The notes under the pieces are model-generated. The model saw only the letters and a list, made by a program, of their open reading frames with translations, searched no databases and had not been told where the DNA came from. A stretch of 64,000 nucleotides of DNA, taken from assembly GCA_963704615.1 (NCBI GenBank), contig OY969923.1, positions 1,674,001 through 1,738,000 on the forward strand. The letters run 5' to 3'. Of the stretch, positions 17,636-26,821 are shown piece after piece. The translations under genes and the position numbers were made by a program. This DNA comes from Bog-756 sp963704615. Lineage in GTDB: Bacteria; Actinomycetota; Acidimicrobiia; Acidimicrobiales; RAAP-2. The number at the start of each line of letters is the position of its first letter. The first letter of the stretch is position 1.

Positions 17636-18298
17636 TCAGGCTTCGGGTACGTGGCCAACCGGGGGCGACGGCTGGAGGCCAGCGACGACCACGGCCCACG
17701 ATCGTTCATCTCGCCGCAGGATGTTCAAACATCCGGTCGGCTGGGGGACCGCGCTGGGCACTGGCCAGCGTTTGGGGTCGAGAAACGCCAGAAGGGCGGA
17801 GTTGACCGCGTCGTGACTGACAAGGACGATTGGGCCGTTCGAGACCCGGGGGGTCACCTTGGCCAGCGCCGACCGAGCGCGTGCCAGCACGGATTCCAGT
17901 GGCTCGACACCGGGTGCATTGTCGATGGAGCCCCAGGTTGCGTTGACGTCTTCGACCAACCGGCCGTTTTGAGGCCCGTAGTCCCGGTCGAGAAGGTCAT
18001 CGCTGACCTCTACCGTCAGCCCGCAGGCAACTGCGATCGCTTCGGCGGTTTGCATGGCCCGGCGCAAAGGGCTGGCGACGATCGCCAGTGGCGTCATTGG
18101 CTGGAGCGTCGTCGCCAAGGCTTCAGCCTGTTGGCGACCAGTGAGATTGAGTTCGGGGTCCGAGAGACCACGAAGACGTCCACCCGCGTTGAGCACGGTC
18201 TCCCCGTGACGACAGAGATAGACGCCCGGCACGACCGACCCGGCCTGTTGTTGGTCGCCGTCAACAACAGGCGTCTCGAAGCCAAGTTCTTCCCTCAC
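17636..18298 (-). CDS. Histidine phosphatase family protein
   Basis: The nucleophile motif VYLCRHGET appears near residue 30, preceded by an unusual polar extension. It is followed by GLSDPELNLTGRQQAEALA, IVASPLRRAMQTAEAIA, and the second catalytic His in VLVSHDAVN. This is the phosphoglycerate-mutase-like branch that dephosphorylates sugars, nucleotides or cobalamin intermediates. About 220 residues, soluble. It follows the quinone-oxidoreductase-like gene on the same strand with 108 bases between. Substrate undetermined. Confidence 0.87.
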   Translation of the reverse strand: MREELGFETPVVDGDQQQAGSVVPGVYLCRHGETVLNAGGRLRGLSDPELNLTGRQQAEALATTLQPMTPLAIVASPLRRAMQTAEAIAVACGLTVEVSDDLLDRDYGPQNGRLVEDVNATWGSIDNAPGVEPLESVLARARSALAKVTPRVSNGPIVLVSHDAVNSALLAFLDPKRWPVPSAVPQPTGCLNILRRDERSWAVVVAGLQPSPPVGHVPEA

Positions 18299-18406
18299 GG
18301 TACTTCGTTTGCCTCCTTGATGATCGTGGGTGGTGTGCCGTGCTCTATCGGCTCCCTGCTCCGCCCGATCTCGGCTCGGTCTCGTCGTGAAGGGACCGGG
18401 GAGTAC

Positions 18407-19366
18407 TCAGCTCCTGCGCGCGACGTAACCGATGGCGAGAACGATCTTTCCTCGGGTGTGGCGCTGCTCAAGCAACTCGAAGGCCTGGCGCACGTCTCGT
18501 AACGCAAAGGTTGCTGCGATCGGAACCACGAGCTCCCCTTGCTCAATCAACGATGCGAGCTCGGAGATGACATTACCGACATCGTCGACGGCTGACATTC
18601 CGTCCACATGGGTTCCGTGTCGAGCTCCCGCTTCCCGGTCGACGATCGTCTCCACTCGATCCGGATTGACACCGAGTTCGTCGACGGCGAGGTCGACGTA
18701 TCCGCCGCCGAAGCAGTCGATGAAGGCGTCAATCCTCCCGCCCGCAGCAGCCCGAAGACGCTCCCCAAGGCCCTCGCCATAGACGACAGCCTTCGTGTCC
18801 ATCGACTCCAACCAGTCGGAGTTTCCCGCTCCGGCGATGCCCAATACGGAGGCCCCCAACCGGCGAGCCAACTGAATGGCGACCGATCCCACCCCACCAG
18901 CGGCTCCGGAGATAGCGACGACCTCGCCGGGCCTCAGTCCAGCGGACTTCACGGTAGCCCAGGCCGTCGTGCCGGCCACGTAGAGGGAGCCGGCCGCCTC
19001 CCACGGCACCGTTGGCGGCTTCGGCACGACCTGACCGGCGGGCAAACTCACCGCTTCTGCCTGGCTCGATCGTTCATCGCTCCAGCCGATGACCTCGTCA
19101 CCGACAGCGACAGCGTTTACGCCCTCACCGATTTCTGCGACGACGCCAGCGAGGTCGCTGCCCTCACCGGAGGGGAATGTGGCAGGCCAGAGGGCATCCA
19201 ACAGTCCCCTTCGGATCGACGCCTCACCTGGATTGATGGCTGCCGCGACCACATCCACCACGACCCGACCCGGTCCCGGATGAGGACGAGGAACCTCCAC
19301 GACGTCAAGGACGTCAACCTCCCCGTATCGGTCGAAACGGACGGCTTCCACCGTCGAACCTGCCAT
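18407..19366 (-). CDS. Zinc-independent quinone oxidoreductase-like (MDR) protein
   Basis: A 319-residue medium-chain dehydrogenase: N-terminal GroES-like fold (FDRYGEVDVLDVVEVPRPHP, AAINPGEASIRRG), then the NADPH-binding AISGAAGGVGSVAIQLARRLG near residues 146-166, and a C-terminal FALRDVRQAFELLEQRHTRGKIVL. The catalytic zinc ligands of alcohol dehydrogenases are absent, which points to the QOR branch reducing quinones or enones. Starts MAGSTVEAVRFDRY. May form a unit with the phosphatase downstream. It could help detoxify electrophiles. Confidence 0.9.
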   Translation of the reverse strand: MAGSTVEAVRFDRYGEVDVLDVVEVPRPHPGPGRVVVDVVAAAINPGEASIRRGLLDALWPATFPSGEGSDLAGVVAEIGEGVNAVAVGDEVIGWSDERSSQAEAVSLPAGQVVPKPPTVPWEAAGSLYVAGTTAWATVKSAGLRPGEVVAISGAAGGVGSVAIQLARRLGASVLGIAGAGNSDWLESMDTKAVVYGEGLGERLRAAAGGRIDAFIDCFGGGYVDLAVDELGVNPDRVETIVDREAGARHGTHVDGMSAVDDVGNVISELASLIEQGELVVPIAATFALRDVRQAFELLEQRHTRGKIVLAIGYVARRS

Positions 19367-19667
19367 GTCCTATGCAACCCGCATTCTGAGTCCATATTCC
19401 ACTCCGTATTCCACTCGACGTCGCACAGACCTGGGCTCAGGGATCAGGTGTTCCTCCGGCCAGGGGACGGTCAGGAGCCGGCGACGAGGCCTCTCGATCT
19501 GGTACTCGCAGGCCGGCCAAGTGGCCTGACGACGGAGGGCGCCGTTCAGCTCTTGGGATACCGCTTCACGCCCGAGGGCCTCGCCGGCGATGATGGTCCC
19601 AACGCGGGTCGGCTGTCAGGTGGAGGCGCCGACGTGAAAGACTGAGTGCCGTCAAAAGGGGGAGTAG
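19367..19667. other. 301-base divergent intergenic region
   Basis: Between the divergent oxidoreductase and PhyH genes. One plus-strand frame stays open to 19645 but its translation is not recognisable. GGGGGAG just before 19668 is the ribosome binding site of the PhyH gene. A TATTCCACTCCGTATTCCAC direct repeat of about 10 bases occurs near 19395-19415. Confidence 0.45.
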
Positions 19668-20570
19668 GTGGCACCAGTCCACGACGTCCAACTCCAACAG
19701 GTTGAGGCCGACCAAGGAGCCGAGCAAGTCGTGGAGGCACTCCTGACCGATGGTGCCGTGATCGTTCACGATCTGCTCTCTCGCGATTTGGTCGGGGCGA
19801 TCAATGCCGAAATCCAGCCCCATGTCGCTCGGGCCGACCCCGACATGCGTCATCTGAACCCCGGGGTGCAGATCTTCCATGCCCAGACCCGCCACGTCTC
19901 CGGTCTGGCCGGCAAATCACCCACCTTTGCCACCGAGGTCATGATCCATCCGCTCCTGATGGCCGTGTGCGACGCCATCCTCGGACCGTCGTGTGCCCGA
20001 TATCAGCTCAATCTGGCCCACCTGCTGGAACGCCTGCCCGGCGCCGGAGATCAGTTCTGGCATCGGGACGAGATCGTGTGGAATCTGGTGCCCAAACCCA
20101 AACCCGAGCTCCAAGTGGCCTCAGTAATCGCCCTGGTCGATTTCACGGCCGAGAACGGTGCGACGCGGGTCTTTCCGAGAAGCCACCGATGGGAGCCCGC
20201 CCGTTATCCGACCAGCGAGGAGGCGGTGATTGCGGAAATGCCGGCCGGATCGGCGGTCCTCTATCTCGGTTCGACGTTCCATGGCGGAGGTGCTCATGTC
20301 GGCACCGAGCCGCGCCGCGGCGTGCACCTGTCCTACACGTTGGGCTGGTTGCGCACTGAGGAGAACAACTACCTCGCAGTCCCGCCGGAGCTGGCCTGCC
20401 GCCTACCACGACAGTGCCAAGAAGTGTTGGGCTATGCCGTCCACGATGCCATCGAGCGCGGTGGTGGCTACCTTGGCATGCTCGACCTCCGCGACCCGAT
20501 CGAATTGTTCGAGGAAGGTTGGATGTCGGGTCCACCTTCTCCGACGAGGGATGAGTACCGGGCTGACTGA
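19668..20570 (+). CDS. Phytanoyl-CoA dioxygenase (PhyH) family protein
   Basis: PhyH enzymes are Fe(II)/2-oxoglutarate oxygenases. The metal site is visible as HxD in QFWHRDEIVW (about His131, Asp133) and a distal His in RRGVHLSYTLGW (about residue 220). The Arg of TLGWLR is a candidate 2-oxoglutarate ligand. VRVFPRSHRWEP-type sequence (here TRVFPRSHRWEPAR) is typical. 300 residues, GTG start at 19668 with GGGGGAG upstream. Substrate unknown; bacterial relatives hydroxylate small molecules, amino acids or natural products. It is followed by two plus-strand genes of unrelated type. Confidence 0.9.
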   Translation: MAPVHDVQLQQVEADQGAEQVVEALLTDGAVIVHDLLSRDLVGAINAEIQPHVARADPDMRHLNPGVQIFHAQTRHVSGLAGKSPTFATEVMIHPLLMAVCDAILGPSCARYQLNLAHLLERLPGAGDQFWHRDEIVWNLVPKPKPELQVASVIALVDFTAENGATRVFPRSHRWEPARYPTSEEAVIAEMPAGSAVLYLGSTFHGGGAHVGTEPRRGVHLSYTLGWLRTEENNYLAVPPELACRLPRQCQEVLGYAVHDAIERGGGYLGMLDLRDPIELFEEGWMSGPPSPTRDEYRAD

Positions 20571-20775
20571 AACGGCTGGCTCGCGCCGACGCGCTGGCCC
20601 TCCACGCGGCGGCTGGACTGGTCGTCGCCGGGGCAACAGGTTCTGCAGACGGGCAACCGGAGACGTCGTCCTCCCCAAATGACCTCAAGGATGCATCCGA
20701 GTGGGCCGATAGGACGGGAACGATGGGCGTGTCCATTCGAGGCAAACGCCCGTGCACACGAGGAGATCCATACCC

Positions 20776-22266
20776 ATGGAGAACGGCAACCGACGTCGTT
20801 TCACGTTGGCCCGTATTGGAGCGGTAGTGGCCGTGATGGCGGCCGTCTCCGGGCTCGTCACCTTCGCCGACCACGGCATCGCGAGCGCTTCGACCGAGGC
20901 CCTCACAGTGCACATCTACCAGTGCGACCAGTACCTCAACAGCGGCGTGCCCGATCTCAAGACGGGCACCACCGAGATCACCGGGGGGACCGCCACAATC
21001 GAGAACGTCACCAGCGCCGAATCCAATCCCGTCGAGGCATCGGTGAGCTCGGGCACCTACACGGTGGAGGCGACCACACCGGCGGGCTACTACTTCACCG
21101 AGTGCCCGAATGAGTCCACGACGCCCACGCTGACCAACAACGACGAGTCAGCCAGCGGCTCGGTGTCGGTCTCGTCCAGCGCGACCTCGGTCGCCTTCTA
21201 CGTGATCCCCTTCCAGACGGCCTCGTGCACGGCGACCAACGGTGGTGTCACCTGTGCCCTCCCCGACACGCTGGGTCTCCCCTTCTACCCCCTCACCTCG
21301 TTGGTCAGCGAGGCGAACGAGGTGTCCTCGAGCGTCTCGGCGTCCACCCCCGTCGTGATCACTGCCTATGGCGGCAGCGGCGGGAAGGGCTACAACGCCG
21401 ACCCGGGCGTCCCCTCGGGCGGCAACGGCGGCAGCGGTGGTGAGGCTCAGACCGCCCTCAGCTCCATCGGCAACTACGAGTCCACGTATCGGACGCTTGC
21501 CCTCTATTACTACCTGGGCGACCCGGGCATCGGGAACGGCTATGCCGGCGACAAGGTCGGCGGCCTCGGGGGGTCCTCGACGATCGTGTCACCCGACAAC
21601 TTCGCCACCGGATCGACGTCGCCCTGCATCAACGGCTACAACGGCTGCAGTTCCACGACCAACGTGCTCCTCCTGGCCGGCGGCGGCGGCGGGGGGGGAG
21701 AGGGGGGTGATTCGAATACCGGCGGCAACGCCGGAGCCGGCGGCTCGGCTGTGGCCTCGACATCGTCCAATGCCGTTGCCGAAGGTGGAAACGGTTCGTC
21801 TGCGGGTGGTGACGGCGGGCACGGGGGATACGGTGCCGGTGAGAACCCGACTGGCAACGGAACTGGCGGCGACGGAGGCAAGGGCGGTGACGGCGCCGAC
21901 AACCATGGCGGTGGCACAGGCAGCAGCGGCATCGGCGGTGAGGGCGGCTCGATGCACAAGTCGAACGGACCGAGCAAGTCGATCCCTTGGGCCAACGCCG
22001 GCTATCTGTCGCTCATTGGCGGCAACGGTTCGGGCGGCGAGGGTGAATGGCGAGGCACCGGCGTGGCCGACGGTGGCTCCGGCTCCGGGGGCGGTGGCTT
22101 TGGCGGGGGCGGCGCCGGGGGCTCGGGCGGTGTGACCGATGCCGGCGGCGGCGGCGGCGGGGGCGGTTCCTTCGCCCTCAAAGCACCGACGTCGGGACTG
22201 GTTTTCACCAGCCCCAGTCACTCGTCGGGGTACGGGCAGGTCTACGTCACCTTCATCCTGAGCTAG
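20776..22266 (+). CDS. Glycine-rich secreted protein
   Basis: The ATG at 20776 (MENGNRRRFTLARIG) follows GAGGAGA and gives a signal peptide ending near ASAST. About 120 residues of Ser/Thr-rich Ig-like sequence with CDQYLNSG and YYFTECPNES follow. The second half is extremely Gly-rich (stretches of GGxGG, GGGGFGGGGAGGS), closing with a beta-like GYGQVYVTFIL. The layout recalls PE-PGRS or phage-tail-like glycine-rich proteins, but no PE domain is present. It is probably an extracellular or wall-associated structural protein. Low-complexity sequence may be length-variable between strains. Confidence 0.8.
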   Translation: MENGNRRRFTLARIGAVVAVMAAVSGLVTFADHGIASASTEALTVHIYQCDQYLNSGVPDLKTGTTEITGGTATIENVTSAESNPVEASVSSGTYTVEATTPAGYYFTECPNESTTPTLTNNDESASGSVSVSSSATSVAFYVIPFQTASCTATNGGVTCALPDTLGLPFYPLTSLVSEANEVSSSVSASTPVVITAYGGSGGKGYNADPGVPSGGNGGSGGEAQTALSSIGNYESTYRTLALYYYLGDPGIGNGYAGDKVGGLGGSSTIVSPDNFATGSTSPCINGYNGCSSTTNVLLLAGGGGGGGEGGDSNTGGNAGAGGSAVASTSSNAVAEGGNGSSAGGDGGHGGYGAGENPTGNGTGGDGGKGGDGADNHGGGTGSSGIGGEGGSMHKSNGPSKSIPWANAGYLSLIGGNGSGGEGEWRGTGVADGGSGSGGGGFGGGGAGGSGGVTDAGGGGGGGGSFALKAPTSGLVFTSPSHSSGYGQVYVTFILS

Positions 22267-22274
22267 GCGAGCGG

Positions 22275-23450
22275 GTGCCCGACACGGGACGCGCCCTGGG
22301 CCCGGTCCCCAACACGACTGTTCCGCTCACGACGATCCCCGACGACCGCCCTGGGGGTAGCGCCCCGGGACTTCGCTCGCCCTTCGGCATCCGCATCCCC
22401 CCCTGTGCCTCGCTCGCCGACACCGTACGATGCGTGCAGCGGGCCGAGAGGGCTGGCTACGGCACGGTGTGGGTCCCCGACTCGCAGTTCCTCTTTCGCG
22501 ATGCGTGGATGGCCCTCGGTGCGAGCGCCGTGGCCACCGAGCACATCCGGCTGGCCATCGGGGTGACCAACCTCCGTACCCGACATCCCTCGGTTACCGC
22601 GTCGGCGATGCAGACTCTCGAGGAGGCGGCCCCGGGGCGGACAGCCATCGGTCTCGGCACCGGGGACAGCTCGGTGAAGAGCCTTGGCTGGTCGGCGAGC
22701 CGCCTGGCTGATGTCGAGGCGGGCATGGATGGACTTCGACGGTTGAGCCTGGGGCGAACAGTGACCTACCACGAGTGGTCGATGAGGCTCCGGGATGCGA
22801 CCGGACGGGTGCCGCCGTTGTTCTTGGCGGCCACCGGCCCACGAGCCCTCCGCCTGGCCGGTCGGGTGGCTGACGGCGTCCTCATCATGGCGGGCGTCAC
22901 TCCGTCACTGGTGGGCCTGGCCCTGCAGCACGTCGAAGAGGGGTTGGCCGAGGCGGGGAGAAGCCGCAGCGAGATCGAGGTGTGTCTTGGTGCCGTCTGT
23001 CACGTCGCCGACGACGACACCGACGTGGTCCGCGTGGCCCGGCCGCACTGTGTCGGCGACGCCCAGCGCGGGGCCTCGCCGGTCTTTGCGCAGGTTGGGG
23101 TGCGACTGCGCGCCGCCGTGCCCGCGCACATTCCCGATGTTTATCCCGACATCACCCATGCCGAGGACTGGGACCAGGCTGCCGGGGTGGCGAGCCGGTG
23201 GGTCGACGACACCTCGGCCCAGCGCTACGCGCAGGCCTTCACCCTGATCGGCACGCCCGACGAGCTTACCGGGCGACTGCAGGCGGCTATGGCCGCCGGC
23301 GTGGACAGCTTCTACCTCCGCCACTACCAGTCTTACGTACTTCCCGTCGACCTACTCGACCGGTTCGCCACCGTGGTCGCCCCGGGGGTGGTGGACGGAC
23401 CTGACGCCGGTCGGGTTCGATCGGTGGCCGCGCACGGTCGGGAGCGGTGA
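22275..23450 (+). CDS. LLM-class F420-dependent oxidoreductase
   Basis: The frame is open upstream inside the previous gene, but family similarity starts near LRSPFGIRIPPCASLADTV. I therefore take GTG 22275, eight bases after the preceding stop. The luciferase-like TIM barrel shows AERAGYGTVWVPDSQF, TEHIRLAIGVTNLRTRHP, RTAIGLGTGDSS and PPLFLAATGPRALRLAGRVADGVLI. These fit methylenetetrahydromethanopterin-reductase-like F420 enzymes. A late HDEL-like segment (TPDELTGRLQAAMAAGVDSF) closes the barrel. The tight spacing suggests co-transcription with the glycine-rich gene. Substrate unknown. Confidence 0.88.
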   Translation: MPDTGRALGPVPNTTVPLTTIPDDRPGGSAPGLRSPFGIRIPPCASLADTVRCVQRAERAGYGTVWVPDSQFLFRDAWMALGASAVATEHIRLAIGVTNLRTRHPSVTASAMQTLEEAAPGRTAIGLGTGDSSVKSLGWSASRLADVEAGMDGLRRLSLGRTVTYHEWSMRLRDATGRVPPLFLAATGPRALRLAGRVADGVLIMAGVTPSLVGLALQHVEEGLAEAGRSRSEIEVCLGAVCHVADDDTDVVRVARPHCVGDAQRGASPVFAQVGVRLRAAVPAHIPDVYPDITHAEDWDQAAGVASRWVDDTSAQRYAQAFTLIGTPDELTGRLQAAMAAGVDSFYLRHYQSYVLPVDLLDRFATVVAPGVVDGPDAGRVRSVAAHGRER

Positions 23451-23586
23451 CTTCAGGTGGCGCCGTGGCGGACACCTATGGGTGCCTCTCAAACGTCATC
23501 CGGATAAGGCGACCCGGATTGTCGTTGCCGAAGTGAGCCGACCGGGTGAGCATTCGGCGCGAACAGTGAGAGCACAGAAGCCTTGT

Positions 23587-25152
23587 TCAGACCGTGACAT
23601 ACTCCCTCGCTTCGTCAGCGGGTGAAATGAGTTCCTTCCGCTCATCGCGTTCGATCTCGTGTTCGCGAACCAGCCACAGTGCGAACACGGCTCCGAGGAG
23701 GGCGACAGCACCTCCGATCACGAGGATCGTGTTGAGACCGGTGAGGAATCCCTGGTGTGTCGCCACGACGACCGCCTTGCGGGCGCCCGCCGGGATCGCT
23801 CGTGTGGCGGAGGCGAATGCCCCGCCCGAGAACGCCTCGATCAACTGGCGGGGCTTGTCGCCATTGCCGACTGGAGTGCCTTTGAGGAGCGATGCCACCC
23901 TGCTGGATCCGCGAGCAAGGAACACCGCACCCCAGATCGCCGTGCCCGTGGCCACGCCGACTTGCCGAAAGGTGTCATTGACCCCAGCCGCCATGCCACT
24001 GCGCTCCTTGGGCACGACGCTCAGCGCGACGTCGGCGATGACCGGGTTCAGGAAGCCCACGCCCAAGCCGGCAACGATGAAACCAGGCAGCAGCACGGTC
24101 CATTTCGAGGCCGGGTCGATCCCCGACATCAGCATCAGTCCGATCCCTGTCCCCGCTAACCCAATGGCCATCAGGAAGCGAGCTTGAATCCGACTCAACA
24201 GCGCCCCTGCGATCGGAGCCGCCACAAAGGCGCCGATCGTGATCGGGAGATAGCGGAGTCCCGCCTGCAGCGGTGAGGAGCGAAGATAGTCCTGAAGGTA
24301 CAAGGTGAGATACAGGAACAGGGAGAACAACGAGATCGAGACTGCGACGGCAGCGAGCTGGACACCCGTGAATGCTCGGCGACGGAAGAGGCCCAGTGGC
24401 AGCATGGGCTCGGCGGTCCACCGCTCGATGGCGATGAACGACAGGAGTAGGAGCGCTGAAGCGCACATTTCCCCGACGATCATCGGGCTTCCCCAGCCGT
24501 CGTCGTTGCCGCGTACCAACGCCAGTACGAGCAGGAACAGCCCGCCCGTCAGAGCCACCAGCCCAAACCAGTCGACGCGCCTCGCATACGGGTCACGCGA
24601 CTCCTGGACCTTCAGAGAGGTCACCGCCAGTGCGGCCACTCCGACTGGGACGTTGATGAAGAACACCCAGCGCCACCCAAGGCCATCGGTGAGCGCCCCC
24701 CCGACCAGAGGACCAATGGCCACCGACATTCCGATTGTCGCGCCATAGATCCCCATCGCCGTCCCGCGCTCCCTTCCAGCTGGGAACTCCTGGGCAACCA
24801 GGGCCAGCGAAACGGCGAACATCGCAGCGCCGCCAATACCCTCGACAGCCCGAGAGATGTTGAGAAACAGAGCATCGGGTGCCAGCCCCGCCGCCAGCGA
24901 GGACAGCGAAAAAACCACCAGACCGATCGCGAACACCGACCGACGACCCAGCCGGTCGGCCAACGAGCCTGCGGTGAGGACGGTCGCCGCCAGCGCCAGC
25001 GTGTACGCGTCGATGACCCACTGAAGGTCGTTGAAGCTGGCGTGTAGGTCCCTGGCGATCGACGGTAGTGCCGTGTTCACCACGGTGATGTCGAGCAGCA
25101 GCATGAATGTCGCCACGCTGACTGCCAAGAGGGTCCACCACTTGCGCGCCAC
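23587..25152 (-). CDS. MFS multidrug exporter, DHA2 (14-helix) family
   Basis: A 521-residue EmrB/QacA-type transporter: MLLLDITVVNTALPSIARDL in helix 1, WVIDAYTLALAATVLTAGSLADRLGRR carrying motif A, and GPLVGGALTDGLGWRWVFFINVP as motif C. About 14 helices follow, then a charged C-terminal tail. GTG start at 25152 with GGGAGG upstream. It should export drugs or toxic metabolites. It is divergent from a MarR regulator across an 89-base gap containing inverted repeats, the classic arrangement for substrate-induced efflux. Confidence 0.94.
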   Translation of the reverse strand: MARKWWTLLAVSVATFMLLLDITVVNTALPSIARDLHASFNDLQWVIDAYTLALAATVLTAGSLADRLGRRSVFAIGLVVFSLSSLAAGLAPDALFLNISRAVEGIGGAAMFAVSLALVAQEFPAGRERGTAMGIYGATIGMSVAIGPLVGGALTDGLGWRWVFFINVPVGVAALAVTSLKVQESRDPYARRVDWFGLVALTGGLFLLVLALVRGNDDGWGSPMIVGEMCASALLLLSFIAIERWTAEPMLPLGLFRRRAFTGVQLAAVAVSISLFSLFLYLTLYLQDYLRSSPLQAGLRYLPITIGAFVAAPIAGALLSRIQARFLMAIGLAGTGIGLMLMSGIDPASKWTVLLPGFIVAGLGVGFLNPVIADVALSVVPKERSGMAAGVNDTFRQVGVATGTAIWGAVFLARGSSRVASLLKGTPVGNGDKPRQLIEAFSGGAFASATRAIPAGARKAVVVATHQGFLTGLNTILVIGGAVALLGAVFALWLVREHEIERDERKELISPADEAREYVTV

Positions 25153-25176
25153 GGCACCTCCCGAGCGGTAGAGTAG

Positions 25177-25202
25177 TCAGGGAACTTCACAAGGCTCCCT
25201 GA
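25177..25202. promoter_or_regulatory. Inverted repeat TCAGGGA-N12-TCCCTGA, probable MarR operator
   Basis: Perfect 7-bp arms flank 12 bases between the divergent exporter and MarR genes. A third half-site (ACCCTGA, 25231-25237) overlaps the start region of the MarR gene. The palindrome CTGATCAG lies at 25199-25206. Symmetry and position suggest MarR binding sites; not proven. Confidence 0.55.
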
Positions 25203-25207
25203 TCAGA

Positions 25208-25235
25208 TTGATTCGGAAACCTTATCAGATACCCT
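25208..25235 (+). promoter_or_regulatory. Candidate leaderless promoter of the MarR gene
   Basis: TTGATT (25208-25213), 16-bp spacer, TACCCT (25230-25235), then six bases to the ATG at 25242. No ribosome binding site precedes the ATG, consistent with leaderless initiation. The half-site ACCCTGA overlaps the -10 box, which would give autorepression. Confidence 0.45.
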
Positions 25236-25241
25236 GACCAA

Positions 25242-25703
25242 ATGCAATCACAATTCGAGAGTCCGCCCCATGTGCCGATGATCCGGCTGCTGATGACGGC
25301 CGCCGATCAATTCGGCGAGGAGCTGGGCCGACGGATCGAGGCAGCCGGCTTCGGAGACATCCGACCCGGTCACGGTTGTGTATTCGGGAACATCGATCCC
25401 GAGTCCGGCTCCCGTCTGACCGATCTGGCAGAGCGCGCCAATATGACCAAACAATCCGTCGGAGAGGTCACCAGCGATCTCGAGCGACGCGGCTATCTCG
25501 AGCGGGTGGCCGACCCCCATGACGGGCGTGCCAAGATCATCCGCCTGACCGCGCACGGTCAGCATGCGTACGCCATCGGACGCCGGCTGATTGACGAGCT
25601 GGAGAGGGAATGGGCGGACCGCTACGGCGAAGAGTCGGTTGCCGCGCTCCGAGGAGCGCTTGAGGCCGTCACCGCCGAGCGGCTCGGCGCACTGTCTGTC
25701 TAA
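25242..25703 (+). CDS. MarR-family transcriptional regulator
   Basis: The 153-residue protein contains the MarR winged helix: LTDLAERANMTKQSVGEVTS (recognition region) and the wing LERVADPHDGRAKIIRLTAHG with the conserved DxRxK-like DGRAK. Helical dimer arms lie at both ends. It is divergent from the DHA2 exporter with inverted repeats between, so it very likely represses exporter and itself until a ligand binds. Start ATG 25242 is apparently leaderless. Confidence 0.92.
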   Translation: MQSQFESPPHVPMIRLLMTAADQFGEELGRRIEAAGFGDIRPGHGCVFGNIDPESGSRLTDLAERANMTKQSVGEVTSDLERRGYLERVADPHDGRAKIIRLTAHGQHAYAIGRRLIDELEREWADRYGEESVAALRGALEAVTAERLGALSV

Positions 25704-25808
25704 GGGGAAAGGCTGTCCCCGGGGTGAGCCTGAACGACTCCGGGATTCCGGCGAGAAGCGCTTCATCGTTGGAACCCAGCCCGCCCATGCGGCGGCCGTC
25801 ACGCTTGG

Positions 25809-26657
25809 TCAGGTGATGCCGGCGAGCTCTTCGCTCACCTCCCAGAGGCGGCGGGCCGCCTCGGTGTCCAGAGCTGCTTTGGCCGGCTCCTTGGTCCGGC
25901 AATCGACAAAGTACTGTCCGGTGATGTTCGTCACATCGGGTGACGCAGCCAACCACACGGCCGTTCGTGCCCCCTTGTCCGGGCTGCGGGCAAAGGGCCG
26001 GCTGATCATGATCCCGAGTCGGAGCCAGTTTGTGTCCCCACTCATGGCGAAGCCACTGGCGACGAACCCAGGGTGAAGCGCATTGGCGGTCACTCCCAGA
26101 TCGGTCGTGCGTCGGGCGAGCTCGAATGTGAAGTACAGGTTCATCAGCTTGGTGGCGCTGTAGACCGACGACCCCCTGTATGGGCGTGCGGCCCATTGCA
26201 GATCGTCGAAGTCGAGACCAGTGCGGGCTTGGGTGTGGCCCCACGAGGACACCACGATCACACGGGCAGGAGCGCTGTGTCGCATCCGGTCGAGCAGGAG
26301 AGAGCTGAGTAGGAAATGTCCGAGATGGTTGGCCTGGAACTGCGTCTCGAATCCATCTTCGGTGACACCGCGTCGCGACAGGACCCCACCAGCATTGAGG
26401 TCGAGGACGTGGATCTCCTCCAGGTGTTCGAGCAACTGCTTGGCGCAGGTCCGCACTGACCCCAAGCTGGCGAGGTCCAGGGAAATGCAGTCGACAGCAC
26501 CGTTGCCGCTCGCTCGCTTGATGTCGTCAACGGCTTGTTCACCACGCCTCGGGTCCCGGGACGTGATCACGACGCGCGCGCCGAGCCGTGCCAATGCCTT
26601 GGCCGTCGCCAAGCCGATGCCGCTGTTACCTCCGGTGATGACGACGTTTCGGCGTGT
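25809..26657 (-). CDS. Short-chain dehydrogenase/reductase
   Basis: From ATG 26657 the protein starts MTRRNVVITGGNSGIGLATA, the classical SDR dinucleotide-binding motif (TGxxxGIG). It continues with LDLNAGGV (NNAG variant NAGG), a catalytic Ser in VIVVSSWGH, and YSATKLMNLYF (YxxxK). The NADP-type Arg after the second strand (TSRDPRRG) is present. It resembles retinol-dehydrogenase/protochlorophyllide-reductase-like SDRs. A GTG at 26690 would add eleven residues without similarity. Single gene; substrate unknown. Confidence 0.9.
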   Translation of the reverse strand, partial: TRRNVVITGGNSGIGLATAKALARLGARVVITSRDPRRGEQAVDDIKRASGNGAVDCISLDLASLGSVRTCAKQLLEHLEEIHVLDLNAGGVLSRRGVTEDGFETQFQANHLGHFLLSSLLLDRMRHSAPARVIVVSSWGHTQARTGLDFDDLQWAARPYRGSSVYSATKLMNLYFTFELARRTTDLGVTANALHPGFVASGFAMSGDTNWLRLGIMISRPFARSPDKGARTAVWLAASPDVTNITGQYFVDCRTKEPAKAALDTEAARRLWEVSEELAGIT

Positions 26658-26727
26658 CATGTCGCCAAGGTTGGAACAGTTGTCCGCCACGGACGCGAGA
26701 GTAGTTTCTCCATGTCAGCCGTGTACG

Positions 26728-26821
26728 GGTGCCGAAAAGGGCATCCACCCGTCCGACCAGCGACGATGTTATCCACAGCTATCGGATGCTGACCGCTGAA
26801 GGGCGGTCGACCAACCGGACG
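26728..26821. repeat. Dispersed intergenic element, copy 1
   Basis: Shares with 62037-62140 the blocks GGGTGCCG, TCCGACCAGCGACGATGT (18/18), TCGGATG and GCGGTCGACCAACCGGAC (18/18), in the same order. The first two blocks are 25 bases apart in both copies. This copy also contains GACCGC-tgaagg-GCGGTC, a 6-bp hairpin, and TTATCCACA (26770-26778). Flanks are unrelated. Nature unknown: mobile-element end, regulatory motif or structured RNA. Confidence 0.75.

Noticed and set aside
26770..26778. Perfect TTATCCACA DnaA box in the dispersed element
   Set aside because: A single nine-base match with no clustered boxes, AT-rich unwinding region or dnaA/dnaN context; not evidence of an origin. Copy 2 of the element lacks it.
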